This document shows, piece after piece, positions 28,090 through 36,442 of a DNA stretch of 64,000 nucleotides. Source of the DNA: Acidovorax sp. YS12 (lineage in GTDB: Bacteria > Pseudomonadota > Gammaproteobacteria > Burkholderiales > Burkholderiaceae_C); NCBI GenBank assembly GCA_021496925.1, contig CP053915.1, forward strand, positions 2,428,501 to 2,492,500. The letters run 5' to 3'. A model generated the notes under the pieces. That model was not told where the DNA came from. It was given only the letters and a program-made list of their open reading frames with translations, and did no database searches. A program made the translations under genes and the position numbers. Position 1 is the stretch's first letter. The number at the start of each line of letters is the position of its first letter.

Positions 28090-29649
28090 ATGACCCAGCC
28101 CCTTTCCCCGTTCGACTACCTGAAGAAAATCCTCACGGCGCGCGTGTACGACGTGGCCGTGGAGTCCGACCTGCAGCCGGCGCGCGCCCTGAGCCGGCGC
28201 CTGCACAACAAGGTGCTGCTCAAGCGCGAGGACCAGCAGCCGGTGTTCAGCTTCAAGCTGCGCGGCGCCTACAACAAGATGGCGCAACTGCCGCCCGAGC
28301 AGTTGCAGAAGGGCGTGATCTGCGCCTCGGCCGGCAACCACGCGCAGGGCGTGGCCATGAGCGCGCGCAAGCTCGGCGTGCGCGCCGTGATCGTCATGCC
28401 CACCACCACGCCGCAGGTCAAGATCGACGCCGTGCAGGCGCTCGGCGGCGAGGTGGTGCTGGCCGGCGAGAGCTTCACCGATGCCTACCAGCACTCGCTC
28501 GAGCTGCAGCAGGCGCAGTCGCTCACTTTCGTCCACCCCTTCGACGACCCGGACGTGATCGCCGGCCAGGGCACCATCGCCATGGAAATCCTGCGCCAGT
28601 TGCAAAGCCTGGGCAGCCAGCGGCTTGACGCGGTGTTCGTCGCCATCGGCGGCGGCGGGCTGATCAGCGGCGTGGCCAACTACATCAAGGCCGTGCGCCC
28701 CGAGATCAAGGTGATCGGCGTGCAGATGAACGACTCCGACGCCATGGTCCAGTCCGTGCAGGCGGGCGCGCGCGTGACGCTGCAGGACGTGGGCCTGTTC
28801 TCCGACGGCACCGCCGTCAAGCTCGTGGGCGAGGAGACCTTCCGCGTCGCCCAGGGACTGGTGGACGGCTACGTCACCGTCAACACCGACGCCGTGTGCG
28901 CCGCGATCAAGGACATCTTCGTGGACACGCGCAGCATCGTCGAGCCCGCGGGCGCGCTCGCCGTGGCGGCCATCAAGCAGTACGTGGCGCAGCACAAGAC
29001 CAAGGGCGAAACCTACGCCGCCATCCTGTGCGGCGCCAACATGAACTTCGACCGCCTGCGCTTCGTCGCCGAGCGCGCCGAGGTGGGCGAGGAGCGCGAG
29101 GCGCTGCTGGCCGTCACCATCCCCGAGGAGCGCGGCAGCTTCCGGCGCTTTTGCGAGCTCATCGGCCAGTTGCCTGGCGGCCCGCGCAACGTCACCGAGT
29201 TCAACTACCGCATCGGCGACAGCGCGCGCGCCCACGTGTTCGTGGGCCTGACCGCGCACGGCAAGGGCGAGTCGGAAAAGCTCGCCAAGACCTTCCAGCG
29301 CCAGGGCTTCGAGGCGCTGGACCTGACGCACGACGAACTCGCCAAGGAACACCTGCGCCACCTCGTGGGCGGGCGCTCGCCGCTGGCGCAGGACGAACGC
29401 CTGCTGCGCTTCGAGTTCCCCGAGCGCCCCGGCGCGCTGCTCAAGTTCCTCAGCCTGATGCAGCCGAGCTGGAACATCTCGCTGTTCCACTATCGCAACC
29501 AGGGCGCGGACTACGGCCGCATCCTCGTCGGCATCCAGGTGCCGCCCGAGGACTCGGCCGCGTTCGACGCCTTCCTGGCCACGCTCGGCTACCCGTATGC
29601 CGAGGAAACGCAGAACCCTGCCTACCGCCTGTTTCTACAAACAAAATAG
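28090..29649 (+). CDS. ilvA: Threonine ammonia-lyase, biosynthetic
   Basis: The PLP enzyme is 519 aa from ATG 28090 (MTQPLSPFDYL) and makes 2-oxobutanoate from threonine, the first step to isoleucine. Lys56 in SFKLRGAYNKM is the PLP lysine; GGGGLISG near residue 187 binds the cofactor phosphate; residues from about 330 are the two ACT-like regulatory domains for isoleucine feedback. In-frame ATGs at 28075 and 28078 are also possible; none has a clear ribosome-binding site. The sRNA terminator lies just upstream. The stop touches dispersed repeat copy G. Confidence 0.96.
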   Translation: MTQPLSPFDYLKKILTARVYDVAVESDLQPARALSRRLHNKVLLKREDQQPVFSFKLRGAYNKMAQLPPEQLQKGVICASAGNHAQGVAMSARKLGVRAVIVMPTTTPQVKIDAVQALGGEVVLAGESFTDAYQHSLELQQAQSLTFVHPFDDPDVIAGQGTIAMEILRQLQSLGSQRLDAVFVAIGGGGLISGVANYIKAVRPEIKVIGVQMNDSDAMVQSVQAGARVTLQDVGLFSDGTAVKLVGEETFRVAQGLVDGYVTVNTDAVCAAIKDIFVDTRSIVEPAGALAVAAIKQYVAQHKTKGETYAAILCGANMNFDRLRFVAERAEVGEEREALLAVTIPEERGSFRRFCELIGQLPGGPRNVTEFNYRIGDSARAHVFVGLTAHGKGESEKLAKTFQRQGFEALDLTHDELAKEHLRHLVGGRSPLAQDERLLRFEFPERPGALLKFLSLMQPSWNISLFHYRNQGADYGRILVGIQVPPEDSAAFDAFLATLGYPYAEETQNPAYRLFLQTK

Positions 29650-29690
29650 GCACTAGCCCTTACGGGGGAAGCGCCAGAAGCTATCAAAAC
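29644..29690 (-). repeat. Dispersed repeat copy G
   Basis: Inverted copy; on the minus strand it reads TTTTGATAGCTTCTGGCGCT and continues through GGGCTAGTGCCTATTTTG. It fills the ilvA-cobS gap and includes the ilvA stop. Confidence 0.75.
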
Positions 29691-29696
29691 AAGAGC

Positions 29697-30503
29697 ATGC
29701 AAGCCCTGCGCCACTACCTGCTGGCCGTGCAGTTCTTCACGCGCATCCCCATCACCGGGCGGCTGGCTGATTGGGTGGGCTACAGCCCGGCCATGCTGCG
29801 CGCCAGCAGCGCGCACTTCCCCGGCGTGGGCTGGATCGCCGCCGCCGTGGCCGCGGCCAGCTACGCCGCGCTGGCGCTGCTGCTCGCGCCCAGCCCCTGG
29901 GCCAGCGCCGTGGCGGCCGTGGGCTGCACGGTGGCCACGGTGCTGCTCACCGGCGGCTTCCATGAGGACGGCCTGGCCGACGTGGCCGACGGCCTGGGCG
30001 GCAGCGCCGACACCGAGCGCGCGCTCGACATCATGAAGGACTCGCGCATCGGCGCCTACGGCACGCTGGCGCTGGTGCTGGCGCTGCTGGCCAAGTGCGC
30101 ACTGCTGGCGCTGCTGGGCACGCACAGCCTGGCGGCGGCGCTGACGGCGCTGGCGGCGGCGCACGTGCTCTCGCGCCTGTGGCCGCTGTTCATCGTGCGC
30201 AGCCTGCCGCACGTGGGCGACACCGCGCGCTCCAAGAGCAAGCCGCTGGCTGACCAGATCAGCGGCGCCGCGCTGGCGGCTGCATGTTTATGGTGTTTTC
30301 CGGCTCTATGCCTTATCCATCAAGCGCCAGCAGCTCTCTTTCTAGGAGCAGGCATGGCCGCCAGCCTGCTCGCCGCCTGGCGCATGCGGCGCCTGTTCGC
30401 GCGCCGCCTGGGCGGCTTCACCGGCGACTGCCTGGGCGCCACGCAGCAGGTGGGCGAAATCGCCTTCTACCTCGGCGCGGCCCTGGCGCTCGGATACCTG
30501 TGA
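29697..30503 (+). CDS. cobS: Adenosylcobinamide-GDP ribazoletransferase (cobalamin synthase)
   Basis: The 268-aa inner-membrane enzyme starts at ATG 29697 (MQALRHYLLAVQFFTRIP) and joins adenosylcobinamide-GDP to alpha-ribazole, a late step of vitamin B12 assembly. The acidic motif GGFHEDGLADVADGLGG and KDSRIGAYG are diagnostic; several hydrophobic helices follow. The stretch CLWCFPALCLIHQAPAALFL (about residues 197-216) is encoded by dispersed repeat copy H and replaces what should be an ordinary membrane segment. Its stop overlaps the cobC GTG start by 4 nt. Confidence 0.94.
   Translation: MQALRHYLLAVQFFTRIPITGRLADWVGYSPAMLRASSAHFPGVGWIAAAVAAASYAALALLLAPSPWASAVAAVGCTVATVLLTGGFHEDGLADVADGLGGSADTERALDIMKDSRIGAYGTLALVLALLAKCALLALLGTHSLAAALTALAAAHVLSRLWPLFIVRSLPHVGDTARSKSKPLADQISGAALAAACLWCFPALCLIHQAPAALFLGAGMAASLLAAWRMRRLFARRLGGFTGDCLGATQQVGEIAFYLGAALALGYL
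30286..30346 (-). repeat. Dispersed repeat copy H, in frame inside cobS
   Basis: On the minus strand it reads AGAGCTGCTGGCGCTTGATG then GGATAAGGCATAGAGCC, a good match to the family. Read forward, it encodes a hydrophobic Cys/Leu/Ala-rich segment in cobS without breaking the frame. Confidence 0.75.
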
Positions 30504-31048
30504 AGCTCTGGCTGGCCCGCCACGCCACGCCCCTGGTGCCCGCAGGCACCTGCTACGGCCGCCTGAACGTGGCGGCCGATGCCGCCGCTACCACTGCCGC
30601 CGCCGAAGCCCTGGCCGCCGCGCTGCCTGCCGGCGTGCGCCTGCGCGCCTCACCGCTACAAAGATGCGAGCAGCTTGCGCAGTCCCTGCAAGGGCTGCGG
30701 CCCGATCTGGCCTGCACCACCGATGCGCGGCTGGCGGAGCTGGACTTCGGCGCCTGGGAGGGGCAGCGCTGGGACGCCATCGCCCCCGCCGCCTACGACG
30801 CATGGACGGCGGACTTCGCCCACTACCGCCCCGGCGGCGGTGAAAGCCTGGCCGTGCTGCTGCAGCGCGTGCAGGGCGCGCTGGCCGCTGCGCGCGGCAA
30901 CGGGGGAGGCGAAGCCTGGATCACCCACGCAGGCGTGGCGCGCTGTGTGCACTGGCTGCTGCGCGCACCGGCGCACACCTGGCCCGCTGCCTCGGAATGG
31001 GACATGCCCGCGCCCGCCTTTGGTGCATGGCAGGTGTGGGATATCTAG
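30500..31048 (+). CDS. cobC: Alpha-ribazole phosphatase / histidine phosphatase family protein
   Basis: The product is 182 aa from GTG 30500, overlapping the cobS stop by 4 nt (GTGA). The N-terminal LARHATP holds the phosphatase RH motif (RHA instead of RHG), LAELDFGAWEG carries the catalytic Glu region, and ITHAGVAR the second histidine. In the B12 pathway it would dephosphorylate alpha-ribazole-5-phosphate or adenosylcobalamin phosphate. Coupling with cobS supports this role; other cobalamin genes are not in the window. Confidence 0.9.
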   Translation: MKLWLARHATPLVPAGTCYGRLNVAADAAATTAAAEALAAALPAGVRLRASPLQRCEQLAQSLQGLRPDLACTTDARLAELDFGAWEGQRWDAIAPAAYDAWTADFAHYRPGGGESLAVLLQRVQGALAAARGNGGGEAWITHAGVARCVHWLLRAPAHTWPAASEWDMPAPAFGAWQVWDI

Positions 31049-31052
31049 GAAT

Positions 31053-31550
31053 CTAGCGCTGCGCCGCCGTCCCGCCCGGCGGCACCGGCATGGACAAGAC
31101 CTGCGTGCTCGGCCCGCCCAGCGCCGCGCCCAGGTGCGCTTCGCGCGCGCCCACGCTCTGCAGCACCAGGCCCGGCTCCACCTGCGCGCCCACGCGGTAC
31201 GGCTTGGGCGGCTTGCCGTCCACGGCGATGAGCGCCGCGCCGCCGCCACTGCGGCGCCCGGCCACCACGCCCACCAGGGCGAAGCGGCTCGCGGGCACGG
31301 CCTCGGGCGCCGTGGCCGCCGCCACCGCCGTGGCGCTGAGCACACCCAACAGCACGCCCAGCGCCTGGGCGTCCGGCGCGGGCACGGCGGGAGGGGCCGC
31401 CGCCGCCGCGGGCGGCAAGGGCCGCTGCGTCAGGCGCAGGCCCCAGTAGACCAGGCTGGCCCCCGCCAGAACCCACAGCGCGAAAGTGGCCAGGCGCAGG
31501 CCCCAGGCGGCGCCGGACTGCGGGGAGGAAGGGAGCGAAGCGGTTGCCAT
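31053..31550 (-). CDS. gspC: Type II secretion system protein GspC-like
   Basis: The 165-aa inner-membrane protein has a single membrane helix at about residues 17-38, a Pro/Ala linker, then a homology-region domain (about 87-145) with RFALVGVVAGRRSGGGAALIAVDG and the YRVGAQVEPGLVLQSV pattern, which contacts the secretin GspD. It is much shorter than classical GspC: no PDZ or coiled-coil domain follows. It is transcribed divergently from gspG across an 84-nt gap that presumably holds both promoters. Could also be named GspN-type small GspC; I favour gspC. Confidence 0.85.
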   Translation of the reverse strand: MATASLPSSPQSGAAWGLRLATFALWVLAGASLVYWGLRLTQRPLPPAAAAAPPAVPAPDAQALGVLLGVLSATAVAAATAPEAVPASRFALVGVVAGRRSGGGAALIAVDGKPPKPYRVGAQVEPGLVLQSVGAREAHLGAALGGPSTQVLSMPVPPGGTAAQR

Positions 31551-31634
31551 AGCGCGCGATTATGATTGACCGGATACGCCGACCACCACACCCCCGACCC
31601 TGCCGTGACCCTCTCCCTCCGCCCCCCTGCCCGC

Positions 31635-32111
31635 ATGACCGCTCACACGACGGCCCAACGCCTCCTGGCCACCGCCCGCACCGCGCCCACGCTGCGCGCG
31701 CGCCTCGCGGCGGGCTTTACCCTGATCGAGCTGATGGTGGTGCTGGTCATCATCGGCGTGCTGGCGGCGCTCATCGTGCCCAACGTGCTGGAGCGCACCG
31801 ACGATGCCCGCATGACCGCCGCGCGCACCGACATCACCAACATCATGCAGGCGCTCAAGCTGTACCGCCTGGACAACCAGCGCTACCCCACGCCCGAGCA
31901 GGGCCTGCAGGCGCTGGTGGCCAAACCCACCAGCGGCCCCATTCCCGGCAACTGGAAGCCCTACCTGGAAAAGCTCCCCAACGACCCCTGGGGCCGCCCG
32001 TACCAGTACCTGAACCCAGGCATCAAGGGCGCCGTGGACGTGATGTCCTTCGGCGCGGATGGCCAGTCCGGCGGCGAAGGCAAGGACAGCGACATCGGCA
32101 GTTGGCAGTGA
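31635..32111 (+). CDS. gspG: Type II secretion major pseudopilin GspG
   Basis: The product is 158 aa from ATG 31635; a longer frame beginning with TTG at 31566 is less likely. The prepilin peptidase site is AAG/FTLIELMVV after a basic leader, followed by the hydrophobic helix IIGVLAALIVPNV. NDPWGRPYQY and GGEGKDSDIGSW match the calcium-binding C-terminal part of GspG. It forms the shaft of the pseudopilus. It is the first gene of the G-H-I-J-K-L-M-N-D-E run; its stop overlaps the gspH GTG. Confidence 0.95.
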   Translation: MTAHTTAQRLLATARTAPTLRARLAAGFTLIELMVVLVIIGVLAALIVPNVLERTDDARMTAARTDITNIMQALKLYRLDNQRYPTPEQGLQALVAKPTSGPIPGNWKPYLEKLPNDPWGRPYQYLNPGIKGAVDVMSFGADGQSGGEGKDSDIGSWQ

Positions 32112-32614
32112 CCGCGGCAGGAATACAAGCCAAATCGGCCTCCATCCCTTATCCAGCAAGCGCTGGCAGCTATCAAATTCGTACCAACTCACCGCGGACG
32201 ATCCGGGGCTTCACGCTGCTGGAACTGCTCGTCGTGCTGAGCATCATCGCCCTGGCCACGGCCGGCGTCGGCTTGGCGCTGCGCGACGGCGGCACCCACC
32301 GCCTGGAGCGCGAGGGCGAGCGCCTGGCCGCGCTGCTCGAAGCCGCCCGCGCCCAGTCGCGCGCCAGCGGCGTGCCGGTACGCTGGCGCGTGCAGGCACA
32401 GGGCTTCCGCTTTGACGGACTGGCCCCGGGCCAACTGCCGCAGGACTGGCTCGACCCCGCCGCGCAGGCGCTGGGCACGCCGGTGCTGGTGCTGGGCCCC
32501 GAGCCCCTGATCGCCCCACAGCAGGTGGTGCTCACCCTGGCCGACCTGCCAGGGCGGCAACTGCGCGTGGCCACCGACGGGCTGCGCCCCTTCACCGCCG
32601 AGGCGCTGCAGTGA
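32108..32614 (+). CDS. gspH: Type II secretion minor pseudopilin GspH
   Basis: The product is 168 aa from GTG 32108, the only usable start before the cleavage site, overlapping the gspG stop as GTGA. The prepilin motif is RG/FTLLELLVV at about residues 34-44, followed by the hydrophobic helix. The leader is unusually long because its middle (about residues 6-25, QAKSASIPYPASAGSYQI) is encoded by dispersed repeat copy I. GspH is a minor pseudopilin near the tip. Four-nucleotide overlaps on both sides imply tight translational coupling. Confidence 0.9.
   Translation: MTAAGIQAKSASIPYPASAGSYQIRTNSPRTIRGFTLLELLVVLSIIALATAGVGLALRDGGTHRLEREGERLAALLEAARAQSRASGVPVRWRVQAQGFRFDGLAPGQLPQDWLDPAAQALGTPVLVLGPEPLIAPQQVVLTLADLPGRQLRVATDGLRPFTAEALQ
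32127..32182 (-). repeat. Dispersed repeat copy I, in frame in the gspH leader
   Basis: On the minus strand it reads TTTGATAGCTGCCAGCGCTT then GCTGGATAAGGGATGGAGG, one of the best matches to the family. It lies entirely within the gspH leader-peptide codons. Confidence 0.85.
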
Positions 32615-32970
32615 CCGCGCGCCGCCCGCACGGCTTCACGCTCATCGAGGTCATGGTGGCCCTGGCCATCACCGCCATCGCCCTCATGGCCGGGCTGCAG
32701 GCCACGGGTGCCCTGACGCGCAACGCCACGCGCCAGAGCGACGTGCTGCTGGCCCAGCTGTGCGCCGACAACGCGCTGGCGCAACTGCGCCTGCTGCGCC
32801 AGATGCCGGCCATCGGCGACATGGACCAGACCTGCGAGCAGGCCGGGCAGGCGTTCGCGCTGCAGATCCACGTGCGCCCCACGCCGAATCCGCTGTTCCG
32901 CCGCGTCGATGCCCAGGTGTTCGCCGAAGGCTACCCGGTGCTGCGCATCTCCACCATCCAGGGACGCTGA
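32611..32970 (+). CDS. gspI: Type II secretion minor pseudopilin GspI
   Basis: The product is 119 aa from GTG 32611, overlapping the gspH stop by 4 nt. The short leader MTARRPHG/FTLIEVMVALAI gives a clear prepilin cleavage site and helix. The C-terminal region with RRVDAQVF and ISTIQGR fits GspI, which nucleates the pseudopilus tip with GspJ and GspK. Stop and gspJ start are directly adjacent. Confidence 0.94.
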   Translation: MTARRPHGFTLIEVMVALAITAIALMAGLQATGALTRNATRQSDVLLAQLCADNALAQLRLLRQMPAIGDMDQTCEQAGQAFALQIHVRPTPNPLFRRVDAQVFAEGYPVLRISTIQGR

Positions 32971-33636
32971 ATGACCCGCGCCCGTGGCTTCACGCTCATC
33001 GAGCTGCTCGTGGCGATTGCCGTGATGGCGCTGATCGCCCTCCTGAGCTGGCGCGGCCTCGACGGCATGGTGCGCGCCCAGGAGCAGACCCGCGCGCGCG
33101 CCGAGGCCCATCTGGTGCTGCAAACCACCCTGGCCCAGTGGGACGCCGACCTGGACGCCCTGCAGCCGCTGCTGCACACCACCCCCATCGACTGGGACGG
33201 CCAGGTGCTGCGCCTGACGCGCCGCGCCAGCCTCTGGCCCGACCCGGGCGCCCTCGTGGTGGCCTGGACGCGGCGCAACGTCGGCGGCACCGACCTGTGG
33301 CTGCGCTGGCAGTCGCCCCCGCTGCGCACCCTGGCGCAATGGCAGCAGGCCTGGCAGACCGCCGCCCAGTGGGCGCGCAACCCCGGCGACGCCGAGCGCC
33401 GCGGCGAAGTGGCGCTGCTGCCGCTGGCGCAATGGCGCCTGCTGTTCTACCGCGACGGCGCCTGGACCAACCCCCAGTCCAGCAGCGGCCAGAACCAGGC
33501 CGGCACGGCCAGCGACCCCGGCGCCGCGCTGCCCGAGGGCATCCGCCTCGAAATCACGCTGCCCCCCGGGCCCGGCCTGGCCGGCCCGCTGGCGCGCGAC
33601 TGGTTCAACCCCGTGGTGCGGGACCGGCAGCCATGA
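32971..33636 (+). CDS. gspJ: Type II secretion minor pseudopilin GspJ
   Basis: The 221-aa product has leader MTRARG/FTLIELLVAIAVM and the GspJ-typical SWRGLDGMVRAQEQ after the helix. A C-terminal Pro/Gly-rich stretch precedes GIRLEITLPPG. It is part of the pseudopilus tip complex. ATGA overlap with gspK (33633-33636) couples translation. Confidence 0.93.
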   Translation: MTRARGFTLIELLVAIAVMALIALLSWRGLDGMVRAQEQTRARAEAHLVLQTTLAQWDADLDALQPLLHTTPIDWDGQVLRLTRRASLWPDPGALVVAWTRRNVGGTDLWLRWQSPPLRTLAQWQQAWQTAAQWARNPGDAERRGEVALLPLAQWRLLFYRDGAWTNPQSSSGQNQAGTASDPGAALPEGIRLEITLPPGPGLAGPLARDWFNPVVRDRQP

Positions 33637-34604
33637 CCGCGCCCCGCCAACGCGGCGCCGCGCTGCTCGCGGCCATGCTCACCGTCACCCTGGTGGCGGC
33701 ATTCGCCGCCGCCGCGCTGTGGCAGCAGTGGCGCGCCGTCGAGGTGGAAAGCGCCGAGCGCACGCGCGTGCAGTCGGGCTGGCTGCTGCTGGGCGCGCTC
33801 GACTGGTCGCGCCTCATCCTGGTGGAGGACGGGCGCGGCAGCAGCGCCGACCACCTGGCAGAACCCTGGGCCGTGCCGCTGGAGGAAGCGCGCCTGTCCA
33901 CCTTCCTGGCCGCCGACAAGAACGTCGCCCAGTTCGACGACGCCAGCGTGGACACCACCAACGCCTTCCTCTCGGGCCAGATCACCGACATGCAGGCGCG
34001 CCTGAACCTGCGCAACCTGCTGGGCGACGACACCCAGGCCAAGGCGGCGCAGCGCCAGCTCGCCCGCCTGTTCGAGCGCCTGGGCCTGCCCGCGCAGGAG
34101 CTGAACCTGCTGGTGGACGGCCTGCGCCACGCCTACAAAGGCACCGGCAACGACGCCCCCCTGCTGCCGCCCACGCCCGACCAGCTCGGCTGGCTCGGCC
34201 TCTCGCCGCTCAGCGTCGCCCGGCTCGCGCCGCACGTCGCCCTGCTGCCCATGGCCACGCCGGTGAACGCCAACACCGCCAGCGCCGACGTGCTGTGGGC
34301 CGCCATCGAAGGGCTGGACCAGGCCGGCGCGCTGCGGCTGGTGCAGGCGCGCGAGTCGCGCTACTTCCGCACCGTGGAAGACGTCAAGCAGGCGCTGGGC
34401 GCCAACTGGGAGTTCCAGGACAGCAACGCCATCGGCACCAGCACCAGCTTTTTCGAGGTGCGCGGGCGCCTGCGCCTGGACGGCACCACCGTGGAAGAGC
34501 GCTCGCTCGTGCAGCGCCGCAACGGCCAGGTCTTCGTGCTGTGGCGCCAGCGCAGCGCCCTGCCGCCCGCCGTGCCCGGCAGCGTGCTGGGCCCGGCAAG
34601 GTAA
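33633..34604 (+). CDS. gspK: Type II secretion minor pseudopilin GspK
   Basis: The product is 323 aa from ATG 33633. The N-terminus MTAPRQRGAALLAAMLTVTL has the GspK-type cleavage site (G/AALLAAM) lacking the usual Glu at position 5, a known feature of GspK. DMQARLNLRNL and the helix-hairpin-helix-like VNANTASADVLWAAIEGL are characteristic. It caps the pseudopilus. A 51-nt gap separates it from gspL. Confidence 0.93.
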   Translation: MTAPRQRGAALLAAMLTVTLVAAFAAAALWQQWRAVEVESAERTRVQSGWLLLGALDWSRLILVEDGRGSSADHLAEPWAVPLEEARLSTFLAADKNVAQFDDASVDTTNAFLSGQITDMQARLNLRNLLGDDTQAKAAQRQLARLFERLGLPAQELNLLVDGLRHAYKGTGNDAPLLPPTPDQLGWLGLSPLSVARLAPHVALLPMATPVNANTASADVLWAAIEGLDQAGALRLVQARESRYFRTVEDVKQALGANWEFQDSNAIGTSTSFFEVRGRLRLDGTTVEERSLVQRRNGQVFVLWRQRSALPPAVPGSVLGPAR

Positions 34605-34655
34605 AGGCGCGCCCCGAGACAAAGGCGCTCCCCTAGAATCGCCCGCACACCGCCC

Positions 34656-35894
34656 ATGAGCACCCTCCTCCTGATCCTGCCCCCCGCACCGCCGGGGCCC
34701 CATACCTCCTTCGGCTACCTGGTCAGCCCCGATGGCCACCAGATCGAGCGCCAGGGCAACGCCGCGCCCGCGCTGCTGCCCACGCCCGGGCGCGCCGGCG
34801 AAACCGTGGCCGTGGTGCCCGTGCAGGCGCTGTCGTGGCAGCGCGTCACGCTGCCGCAGAACCTGCCCCTGGCAAACGCCCCGCGCCTGCGCGCCGTGCT
34901 CGAAGGCCTGCTCGAAGACCGCCTGCTCGACGACCCGGCGCAACTGCACTTCGCGCTGCAGCCCGGCGCCCGCGCGGGCGAAGCCGCCTGGGTCGCCGTA
35001 TGCGACCGCGCCTGGCTGCAGCAGCACCTGCAGCTGCTGGAGGCGGCGGGCCGCCCGGTGGCGCGCGTGGTACCCGAATTCGCGCCGCTCGCAGGCGGCA
35101 CGCCCACCTACTGCGCGCTGGGCACGCCCGACGCCGCCTGGCTGCTGGCCACCGGCCTCGGGGCCGGGCAGGGCGTGGCACTGCTGCCCCTGGCGGCCGC
35201 GCCCGCGCTGCTGGCGCCCACGGCGGCGGACGAAGAACCGCCCGCCGTGCTGGCCGACCCCGCCGTGGCGGCACTGGCCGAACAGACGCTGGGCCGCACC
35301 GTGGCCCTGGCCACGGCGGGCGAGCGCGCGCTGCGCGCCGCGCGCGGCGCCTGGGACCTGGCCCAGCTCGACCTGGCCAGCCGGGGACGCGCACGGCTGC
35401 TGCGCAAATCGGGCAGCCTGGCCGGCGCCTTGCTGCGCGCGCCGCAGTGGCGCGCCGCGCGCTGGGCCCTGGGCCTGCTGGCAGCCGCGCACCTGGTGGG
35501 GCTGAACGCCTGGGCCTGGCAGGAGCGCCAGTCGCTCGCGGCAAAGCAGGCCAGCGTGCGCGGCGTGCTCACGCAGACCTTCCCCCAGGTCAAGGTGGTG
35601 GCGGACGCCCCGGTGCAGATGGAACGCGAACTTGCCTTGTTGCGCCAGACGGCCGGCAGCCTCGGGCCCGGCGACCTGGAGCCCATGATGGCCGCCACCG
35701 GCCAGGCACTGCAGGCGGCCCTGCCGGGCGCGCGTCCGCAGGCGCTGGAATACGCCAACGGCACGCTGCGCCTGCGCGGCATCGACCCCGAGAGCGACGC
35801 CCTGGCCACGCTGCAGGAGCGCCTGGCCACGGCGGGCTACCGGGCGCAGCCCGATGACGGCGCCCTCGTGGTGCGCGTGGAGGACGGCCAATGA
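34656..35894 (+). CDS. gspL: Type II secretion system protein GspL
   Basis: The 412-aa protein has a cytoplasmic actin-like domain (about residues 1-250) that would bind the ATPase GspE, a single membrane helix at about residues 268-285 (WALGLLAAAHLVGLNAWAW), and a periplasmic ferredoxin-like domain ending VVRVEDGQ. Length and order fit GspL. The stop overlaps gspM (ATGA). It links GspE to the inner-membrane platform. Confidence 0.92.
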   Translation: MSTLLLILPPAPPGPHTSFGYLVSPDGHQIERQGNAAPALLPTPGRAGETVAVVPVQALSWQRVTLPQNLPLANAPRLRAVLEGLLEDRLLDDPAQLHFALQPGARAGEAAWVAVCDRAWLQQHLQLLEAAGRPVARVVPEFAPLAGGTPTYCALGTPDAAWLLATGLGAGQGVALLPLAAAPALLAPTAADEEPPAVLADPAVAALAEQTLGRTVALATAGERALRAARGAWDLAQLDLASRGRARLLRKSGSLAGALLRAPQWRAARWALGLLAAAHLVGLNAWAWQERQSLAAKQASVRGVLTQTFPQVKVVADAPVQMERELALLRQTAGSLGPGDLEPMMAATGQALQAALPGARPQALEYANGTLRLRGIDPESDALATLQERLATAGYRAQPDDGALVVRVEDGQ

Positions 35895-36442
35895 GTGCCG
35901 CAAAGCCCACCGATGCCCTGGCCCCGCTGCAGGCCCGCTGGAAAGCGCTGGCGCCGCGCGAGCAGAACCTGGTGCTGGCAGCCGGCGCACTGCTGGCCAT
36001 CGCGCTGCTGTGGTGGCTGCTGCTGGCGCCCGCGCTGCAGACCTTGCGCGCCGCCCCGGCGCGCCACGCCGCGCTCGACGCCCAGCTGCAGCGCATGCAG
36101 GCGCTGCAGGCCGAGGCGCAGCAGTTGCACGATGCCCCGCCAGTGCGCGCCGCCGATGCGCGCCGCAGCCTGCAGAACACGCTGGCGCAGCAGCTTGGCG
36201 ACACGGCCCAGATCCAGTTCACCGGCGACCGCGCCACCGTCACGCTCAAGGGCGCCAGCGCCTCGGTGCTGGCGCAGTGGCTGGCGCAGGCCCGCAGCAA
36301 CGCCCACGCCGCGCCGCTCGAAGCCCGGCTGACGCAGAGCGCCGACGCCGCCCGCGCGGCGCCGGCGGCGGGCGAGGCGCGCTGGAATGGCACGCTGGTG
36401 CTGTCGCTGCCCACCCCCGCCGAAAAAGGCCGCGCCCCGTGA
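35891..36442 (+). CDS. gspM: Type II secretion system protein GspM
   Basis: The 183-aa product has one membrane helix at about residues 33-52 (LVLAAGALLAIALLWWLLLA) after the LAPREQNLV segment typical of GspM, followed by a periplasmic domain. It partners GspL in the assembly platform. Overlaps of 4 nt with gspL and gspN. Confidence 0.9.
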   Translation: MSAAKPTDALAPLQARWKALAPREQNLVLAAGALLAIALLWWLLLAPALQTLRAAPARHAALDAQLQRMQALQAEAQQLHDAPPVRAADARRSLQNTLAQQLGDTAQIQFTGDRATVTLKGASASVLAQWLAQARSNAHAAPLEARLTQSADAARAAPAAGEARWNGTLVLSLPTPAEKGRAP

